Assembly (NCBI GenBank): GCA_023266435.1
Contig: JAHFQF010000057.1
Span: 1-11,865, forward strand
DNA: 11,865 bases
Direction of reading: 5' to 3'
Origin: Legionellales bacterium
Lineage (GTDB): Bacteria; Pseudomonadota; Gammaproteobacteria; Berkiellales; Berkiellaceae
Translations under genes and position numbers: made by a program
The notes under the pieces: generated by a model
The model's database searches: none
Seen by the model: only the letters and a program-made list of their open reading frames with translations
Told to the model about the DNA's origin: nothing
Shown: positions 7,254 through 11,865 of the stretch, piece after piece
Position numbering within the stretch: position 1 is the stretch's first letter
How the letters are laid out: each line of letters begins with the position of its first letter

Positions 7254-8441
7254 ATGGCCCCCTCTGAACCCATTGCTATTCTCAGTTGTGCACGTACGCC
7301 TATTGGTGATTTCTTGGGACAACTCTCTGGTCTATCCGCTCCCCAATTAGGCGCGTATGCAATACAGGCTGCTTTGGAAGGTGCGCAAATTAGTCCCAAT
7401 CAAATAGATGAAGTCATCATGGGGTGTGTACTGTCTGCTGGCTTAGGCCAAGCGCCGGCTAGACAAGCAGCGCTATTAGCAGGACTCCCACATTCAGTCG
7501 GCGCAACTACTATCAATAAAATGTGTGGCTCTGGGATGAAAGCCATCATGCTCGCCATGGACAGCTTGCGTTCAGGCAACAGTAAAATTGTCATCGCTGG
7601 TGGGATGGAAAGTATGAGCAATGCGCCCTATTTACTGCCTGCTGCTCGACAAGGCTATCGCATGGGGCATCAAAAGGCATTGGATCACATGTTACTCGAT
7701 GGCCTAGAAGATGCTTATGAAAAAGGCGCCCTCATGGGCGTGTTTGCGGAGAAATGTGCCGAGTACTACGCTTTTACTCGCGAACAGCAAGATCAATTTG
7801 CTTTAGAATCTTTGCGTAAAGCACAAGCCGCATGGCATTCCGGATATTTTAATTCAGAGATTGTCCCCATTGAAGTCAACTTACGTAAAGAAATTCTCAC
7901 CGTCAGTGCTGATGAGTTGCCCCTAAAAGCCAAACCAGAAAAAATTCCCACTTTAAAACCCGTGTTTAAAAAAGATGGCACCGTTACTGCGGCTAATGCC
8001 AGTGCTATCTCAGATGGTGCCGCTGCATTAGTTCTTATGCGCCTATCAGATGCGCAGCAAATGCAATTACCCATCCAAGGTATTCTGCATGAGCATGCGA
8101 CGTTTGCGCAAGATCCGGCTTGGTTTACTACGGCGCCCGTCGGAGCAATCAAAAAAGTGTTAGAAAAAACTCAGTGGCATGTGTCTAATATTGATTTGTT
8201 TGAAATCAATGAAGCCTTTGCGGTTGTTACCCTAGCAGCCATGGAAGCATTAGATTTAGGAGCAGAGAAAGTCAATATTTACGGTGGTGCCTGTGCATTA
8301 GGTCATCCCATCGGTGCCTCCGGAGCAAGAATTGTCGTTACCTTGTTAAATGCACTCGCTAATACAGATCAAACAACAGGTGTCGCCAGTTTATGCATTG
8401 GTGGTGGTGAAGGCACAGCACTTTCTTTAGAAAGGATTTGA
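7254..8441 (+). CDS. atoB: Acetyl-CoA C-acetyltransferase (thiolase II)
   Basis: Degradative/biosynthetic thiolase interconverting acetoacetyl-CoA plus CoA and two acetyl-CoA in the cytosol. 395 residues, full family length. Catalytic residues are all visible: acyl-accepting Cys91 in NKMCGSGMKA, NEAF at 319-322, His351 in GGACALGHPIGASG, and Cys381 in CIGGGEG. GGMESMSNAPY (116-126) is typical of acetyl-CoA acetyltransferases. AGGAAG lies six bases before the ATG. Lying between liuA and liuB, it most likely consumes the acetoacetyl-CoA made from acetoacetate after HMG-CoA cleavage, so its product is the end of leucine breakdown. A beta-ketothiolase feeding polyhydroxybutyrate synthesis (phaA) is possible from sequence alone, but no phaB or phaC is present nearby. 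Confidence 0.9.
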   Translation: MAPSEPIAILSCARTPIGDFLGQLSGLSAPQLGAYAIQAALEGAQISPNQIDEVIMGCVLSAGLGQAPARQAALLAGLPHSVGATTINKMCGSGMKAIMLAMDSLRSGNSKIVIAGGMESMSNAPYLLPAARQGYRMGHQKALDHMLLDGLEDAYEKGALMGVFAEKCAEYYAFTREQQDQFALESLRKAQAAWHSGYFNSEIVPIEVNLRKEILTVSADELPLKAKPEKIPTLKPVFKKDGTVTAANASAISDGAAALVLMRLSDAQQMQLPIQGILHEHATFAQDPAWFTTAPVGAIKKVLEKTQWHVSNIDLFEINEAFAVVTLAAMEALDLGAEKVNIYGGACALGHPIGASGARIVVTLLNALANTDQTTGVASLCIGGGEGTALSLERI

Positions 8442-8442
8442 C

Positions 8443-10050
8443 ATGACAATCATCCAATCCACGATTGATCCTCAAAGCGAAGGCTTCCAACACAATCAAG
8501 CCTACCATCTCGCTGCAAAAGATGAATTAATGACATTATTGGCCAATGTAGAGCAAGGCGGTGGTGAAAAAGCACAACAGCATCAGCTAGCTCAAGGTAA
8601 GTTATTACCCCGTGAGAGAGTCAAACAGTTACTCGATCCCGGCACAGCATTTCTTGAATTATCCATGTTGGCAGGTTATCAGCTGTATGACGACCCTGTA
8701 CCCTGTGGCGGCATTATCACCGGCATTGGTCAAGTGCACGGTCAAGCTTGCATGATCATTGCCAATGATCCCACGGTAAAAGGCGGCACTTACTACCCGA
8801 TTACAGTCAAAAAACATTTACGCGCCCAAGCCATTGCTGAGGAAAATTGTTTGCCTTGCATTTATTTAGTGGACTCTGGCGGCGCAAACTTACCGTATCA
8901 AGCAGATGTCTTTCCAGACAAAGAACATTTTGGACGTATTTTTTACAATCAGGCACGTATGTCTGCATCAGGGATCTTACAAGTCGCAGTGGTCATGGGA
9001 TCGTGTACCGCTGGAGGGGCTTATGTACCCGCCATGGCAGATGAATGCATCATGGTAAAAAATCAAGCTACCATTTTTTTAGCGGGACCACCTCTCGTGA
9101 AAGCGGCAACTGGTGAAGAAGTGACTGCTGAAGAATTAGGCGGCGCAGACACACATTGCCGCATTTCTGGTGTGGCCGATCATTATGCACAACATGATCA
9201 ACATGCTTTGGGTATTGCCAGAGACATTCTCAAACATCGCAATCCTAAAAAAAGTATTTCTTTGGCCTTACAGCCAACGCAAAATCCACTTTATCCGGCA
9301 GATGAGCTCTATGGTGTTTTACCCCATGACTTAAAAACGCATCTAGACCCTTATGAAATCATCGCACGCCTAGTAGATGGGTCTGATTTTCAAGAATTCA
9401 AAGCGCTGTATGGTAAAACACTCGTCTGCGGTTTTGCACATCTACATGGTTATCCAATTGGGATCATTGCCAATAATGGCATTTTATTCAGCGAAGCCGC
9501 AAAAAAAGGCACTCATTTCATTCAGCTATGCTGTCAACGTCAAATCCCTCTCGTGTTTTTACAAAATATCACTGGATTTATGGTTGGTAAACGCTACGAG
9601 CAAGGTGGCATCGCTAAAGACGGTGCTAAAATGGTGAATGCTGTCAGTTGCGCCAGTGTCCCTAAATTTACCGTCATCGTTGGAGGTAGTTTTGGCGCAG
9701 GAAATTACGGCATGTGTGGCCGCGCTTACCAACCTCGCTTCTTATGGATGTGGCCCAATGCCAAAATTGCTGTGATGGGCGGTGAACAAGCAGCCAGTGT
9801 GATGGTTCAGGTTAAAAAAGCCCAGCTGAAAAAGGCTAATCAAGACCTCTCCGCTGAAGCAGAGCGTGCCATGATGTCCGAGCTGATCGCAAGCTATGAA
9901 AAACAAAGTCATGCTTACTATGCCAGTAGCCGTCTATGGGATGATGGCGTGATTGATCCTACTCAGACTAGGCAAGTACTAGGACTCGCGATCAGTGCAA
10001 CTTTGAACGCACCCATTAAAAGTAGCCAATTTGGAGTCTTTAGACAATGA
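8443..10050 (+). CDS. liuB: 3-Methylcrotonyl-CoA carboxylase, beta (carboxyltransferase) subunit
   Basis: Transfers CO2 from carboxybiotin on the alpha subunit to 3-methylcrotonyl-CoA, giving 3-methylglutaconyl-CoA. 535 residues, the expected length for this subunit. The N-terminal crotonase-like half has CGGIITGIG (88-96), DSGGANLPYQ (144-153), the oxyanion region CTAGGAYVPAMADE (188-201) and GGADTH (233-238). The C-terminal half has NITGFMVGKRYE (375-386), GGSFGAGNYGMCGRAY (414-429), MGGEQAA and the family-typical end ATLNAP...FGVFRQ. The DSGGANLPYQADVFPD segment and the tail fit methylcrotonyl-CoA rather than propionyl-CoA carboxylase. The start has AAAGGA six bases upstream and is one base past the thiolase stop. 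It overlaps liuC by 4 bp (ATGA), implying translational coupling and balanced subunit output. Confidence 0.94.
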   Translation: MTIIQSTIDPQSEGFQHNQAYHLAAKDELMTLLANVEQGGGEKAQQHQLAQGKLLPRERVKQLLDPGTAFLELSMLAGYQLYDDPVPCGGIITGIGQVHGQACMIIANDPTVKGGTYYPITVKKHLRAQAIAEENCLPCIYLVDSGGANLPYQADVFPDKEHFGRIFYNQARMSASGILQVAVVMGSCTAGGAYVPAMADECIMVKNQATIFLAGPPLVKAATGEEVTAEELGGADTHCRISGVADHYAQHDQHALGIARDILKHRNPKKSISLALQPTQNPLYPADELYGVLPHDLKTHLDPYEIIARLVDGSDFQEFKALYGKTLVCGFAHLHGYPIGIIANNGILFSEAAKKGTHFIQLCCQRQIPLVFLQNITGFMVGKRYEQGGIAKDGAKMVNAVSCASVPKFTVIVGGSFGAGNYGMCGRAYQPRFLWMWPNAKIAVMGGEQAASVMVQVKKAQLKKANQDLSAEAERAMMSELIASYEKQSHAYYASSRLWDDGVIDPTQTRQVLGLAISATLNAPIKSSQFGVFRQ

Positions 10051-10835
10051 CGGAAAAAATCACTTACACGTGCGAAGACGATGGTATTGCCTATCTAACA
10101 ATTAATCGCCCTGAAAAGCGCAATGCATTTGATGACACTATGATTGCGTCATTGTTGCATTATCTGGACGAGGCGAAAAAAAACCATGTCATTCGTGCTT
10201 TAGTCATTCGCGGTACTGGGGAACATTTCTGTGCGGGTGCAGACGTTGTCTGGATGCAAAAGATGGCACAGTATACCCAGGAAGAAAACTTCCAAGACGC
10301 TATGCAACTGGGTAGTCTCATGCATCAATTGTTTTATTTCCCTAAACCCACCTTGGCAGTGGTACAAGGATCAGCTTTTGCAGGAGGCGCTGGCATTGCA
10401 GCCTGCGCGGATATTGTCATCGCTGCAGATAATGCGAAATTTTGCTTTTCTGAAGTACGCCTCGGTTTAGTGCCTGCTGTAATCAGCCCCTTTGTTTCTT
10501 ACAAAATGGGCCACTCCAATACACAGCGCTATTTTTTAACCGCAGAAGTGATTTCTGCCAACGTTGCAAAAGAGTTGGGCTTATGTCACGTAGTAGCATC
10601 TGAAACAGAGCTAGACAATTACTTACAACAGTTTTTAAGAAACATTAAGCGCAGCGGTCCTCGCGCCTCTACTGCTGTAAAATCACTCTTACGCAGCATT
10701 TATGCAAGACCGATTGATCACATCGTTTTGGAAACCACGGCGCATCACATTGCTACACTGCGCGTCTCTCCAGAAGGTCAGGAAGGATTAAATGCCTTTT
10801 TAGAAAAACGTACACCGAGCTGGGAAATCAAATGA
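10047..10835 (+). CDS. liuC: Methylglutaconyl-CoA hydratase (enoyl-CoA hydratase family)
   Basis: Hydrates 3-methylglutaconyl-CoA to HMG-CoA. 262 residues, normal crotonase-family length. Oxyanion-hole segments are HFCAGADVVWM (60-70) and GSAFAGGAG (108-116). GADxxWM and the SEVRLGLVPAVISPFV block (135-150) are hallmarks of the bacterial LiuC group. Of the two crotonase catalytic glutamates (rat 144 and 164), only the second is kept, as Glu136. The first position is Gly115, which as I recall is usual for bacterial LiuC and so not a defect. Overlaps liuB by 4 bp at its start and liuD by 4 bp at its end. GGAG lies ten bases before the ATG, a rather long spacing, so coupling to liuB translation is likely important. 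Confidence 0.9.
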   Translation: MTEKITYTCEDDGIAYLTINRPEKRNAFDDTMIASLLHYLDEAKKNHVIRALVIRGTGEHFCAGADVVWMQKMAQYTQEENFQDAMQLGSLMHQLFYFPKPTLAVVQGSAFAGGAGIAACADIVIAADNAKFCFSEVRLGLVPAVISPFVSYKMGHSNTQRYFLTAEVISANVAKELGLCHVVASETELDNYLQQFLRNIKRSGPRASTAVKSLLRSIYARPIDHIVLETTAHHIATLRVSPEGQEGLNAFLEKRTPSWEIK

Positions 10836-11865
10836 TCAAACACTTATTAATCGCCAATCGTGGAGAGATTGCTTGTCGTATCATTCGAGCAGCTAAAAAA
10901 TTAAACATACGGACTATTGCTGTTTTTTCGGAGGCAGATAAAAATGCAGCACATCGTTGGTTAGCCGATGAAGCATATTGTATTGGAGAGGCCCCTGCCA
11001 AAGAAAGCTATTTAAACCAGGAAAAAATCATTGCCATGGCACAGGCACATCAGGCTGACGCCATTCATCCTGGTTATGGTTTTTTATCTGAAAACCCTGT
11101 CTTTGCGCAAAAATGCTTAGATAACCAATTAATCTGGGTAGGCCCCTCTCCCGCAGCGATGACCGCGATGGGCATAAAAGACGAAGCAAAACGTTTAATG
11201 GAAAAAGCCGGTGTGCCAATTATCCCCGGTTTTCATCAGCAAACTAGCGACACGACACTACTCTACCAAAAAGCGATGACTATTGGCTTTCCCCTACTGA
11301 TTAAAGCCTGTTATGGTGGTGGCGGTAAAGGCATGCGTTTAGTGCGCGCAGAGTCAGAACTAAAAGATGCCATTGAAGGCGCAATGCGCGAAGCCCACAG
11401 TGCCTTTGGGGAGCCTGCGGTTTTTATTGAAAAATATTTGGAAAATGCCAGGCACATTGAAGTACAAATTTTATGCGACACTCAAGGCAACGCAGTTCAT
11501 TTATGGGATCGAGATTGTTCGTTACAAAGACGACATCAAAAAATAATTGAAACAGCGCCAGCACACCATATTCCAGATGACGTCCGAAGTGCGCTGCATG
11601 CTTCTGCCATTAAAGCAGCCAAAAGTTTAAATTACTGCAATGCGGGCACTATCGAATTTCTTTTAGATAAAAACAATCAATTCTATTTCTTAGAAATGAA
11701 TACGCGATTACAAGTAGAGCATCGGGTCACAGAAATGATCACAGGCATTGATTTGGTTGAAGCACAATTAAATGTCGCCTCTGGCTTGCCTCTGGCTTTT
11801 ACACAAGCACAAATACCCTGCCATGGATTCGCAGCTGAAGCACGTTTATATGCCGAAGATCCTTA
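10832..11865 (+). CDS. liuD: 3-Methylcrotonyl-CoA carboxylase, alpha (biotin carboxylase/BCCP) subunit; 3' end outside window
   Basis: ATP-dependent carboxylation of biotin, partner of LiuB. The frame is open from 10832 to the window end (344 complete codons), covering most of the biotin carboxylase domain. The C-terminal biotin-carrier domain lies beyond the window. Visible: N-terminal fold LLIANRGEIACRII (5-18), HPGYGFLSENP (79-89), ATP-binding Lys158 and the Gly-rich loop YGGGGKGMR (161-169), QRRHQKIIE with Lys237 (232-240), metal/ATP ligands E288 and N290 with R292 in LEMNTRLQVEH, and Arg338 in EARLYAEDP. Departures from consensus: EHRVTE (R298) instead of EHPVTE, ETAPAHH (240-246) instead of EEAPAPG, and GFAAE instead of GHAIE. 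None is a recognised catalytic position. The ATGA overlap with liuC supports coupling. The context with LiuB and LiuC favours the methylcrotonyl subunit over acetyl- or propionyl-CoA carboxylase. Confidence 0.92.
   Translation, partial: MIKHLLIANRGEIACRIIRAAKKLNIRTIAVFSEADKNAAHRWLADEAYCIGEAPAKESYLNQEKIIAMAQAHQADAIHPGYGFLSENPVFAQKCLDNQLIWVGPSPAAMTAMGIKDEAKRLMEKAGVPIIPGFHQQTSDTTLLYQKAMTIGFPLLIKACYGGGGKGMRLVRAESELKDAIEGAMREAHSAFGEPAVFIEKYLENARHIEVQILCDTQGNAVHLWDRDCSLQRRHQKIIETAPAHHIPDDVRSALHASAIKAAKSLNYCNAGTIEFLLDKNNQFYFLEMNTRLQVEHRVTEMITGIDLVEAQLNVASGLPLAFTQAQIPCHGFAAEARLYAEDP

Noticed and set aside
7793..8152. 119-codon minus-strand ORF antisense to the thiolase.
   Set aside because: The thiolase frame contains the full set of catalytic motifs; the antisense product is rich in Cys/Ala without family features, as expected for a shadow.
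10047..10835. Loss of one crotonase catalytic Glu in LiuC as a sign of an inactive enzyme.
   Set aside because: Gly at that position is, as I recall, usual in bacterial LiuC; the other Glu (136) and both oxyanion segments are present.

Overview
The window looks like chromosomal DNA of a gammaproteobacterium. It is moderately AT-rich by eye, and it pairs a two-component hybrid kinase and a complete-looking leucine/isovalerate catabolic operon with two large orphan genes. That mixture (amino-acid catabolism beside long, helical, domain-poor proteins with possible eukaryote-like modules) resembles Legionellales (Legionella, Coxiella, Berkiella relatives). This placement is an inference from gene style, not from a marker gene.

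Layout. (1) Positions 1-1373, + strand: the 3' part of a hybrid sensor histidine kinase, entering the window already inside its ATPase domain. It carries a degenerate receiver and then a canonical receiver. (2) Positions 1382-5895, - strand: two unrecognised genes. A 413-codon helical protein (4654-5895) is transcribed first. A 161-bp spacer holding a possible 20-21 codon small ORF with a strong ribosome site follows, and then a 1036-codon protein (1382-4492). The 1036-residue protein has a C-terminal tandem duplication of about 106 residues period and a central Cys/Pro segment that resembles a U-box. Its stop codon lies 8 bp from the stop of the kinase (convergent). (3) Positions 5896-6081: a 186-bp divergent control region with a near-perfect 14-bp palindrome and a candidate promoter in each direction. 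(4) Positions 6082-11865, + strand: a tightly packed operon for leucine/isovalerate breakdown, in the order isovaleryl-CoA dehydrogenase (GTG start), acetyl-CoA acetyltransferase, methylcrotonyl-CoA carboxylase beta, methylglutaconyl-CoA hydratase, methylcrotonyl-CoA carboxylase alpha (cut by the window end).

How the genes work together. The operon converts isovaleryl-CoA to 3-methylcrotonyl-CoA (LiuA), carboxylates it to 3-methylglutaconyl-CoA (LiuB + biotin-bearing LiuD), and hydrates it to HMG-CoA (LiuC). HMG-CoA lyase is not in the window and may lie downstream. The thiolase would finish the route by splitting acetoacetyl-CoA into two acetyl-CoA. ATGA overlaps at liuB-liuC and liuC-liuD and a 1-bp gap at thiolase-liuB imply one coupled transcript.

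No tRNA, rRNA, CRISPR array, transposase or convincing rho-independent terminator was seen. No stretch above 300 bp lacks a gene. The most novel material is the orphan pair at 1382-5895.
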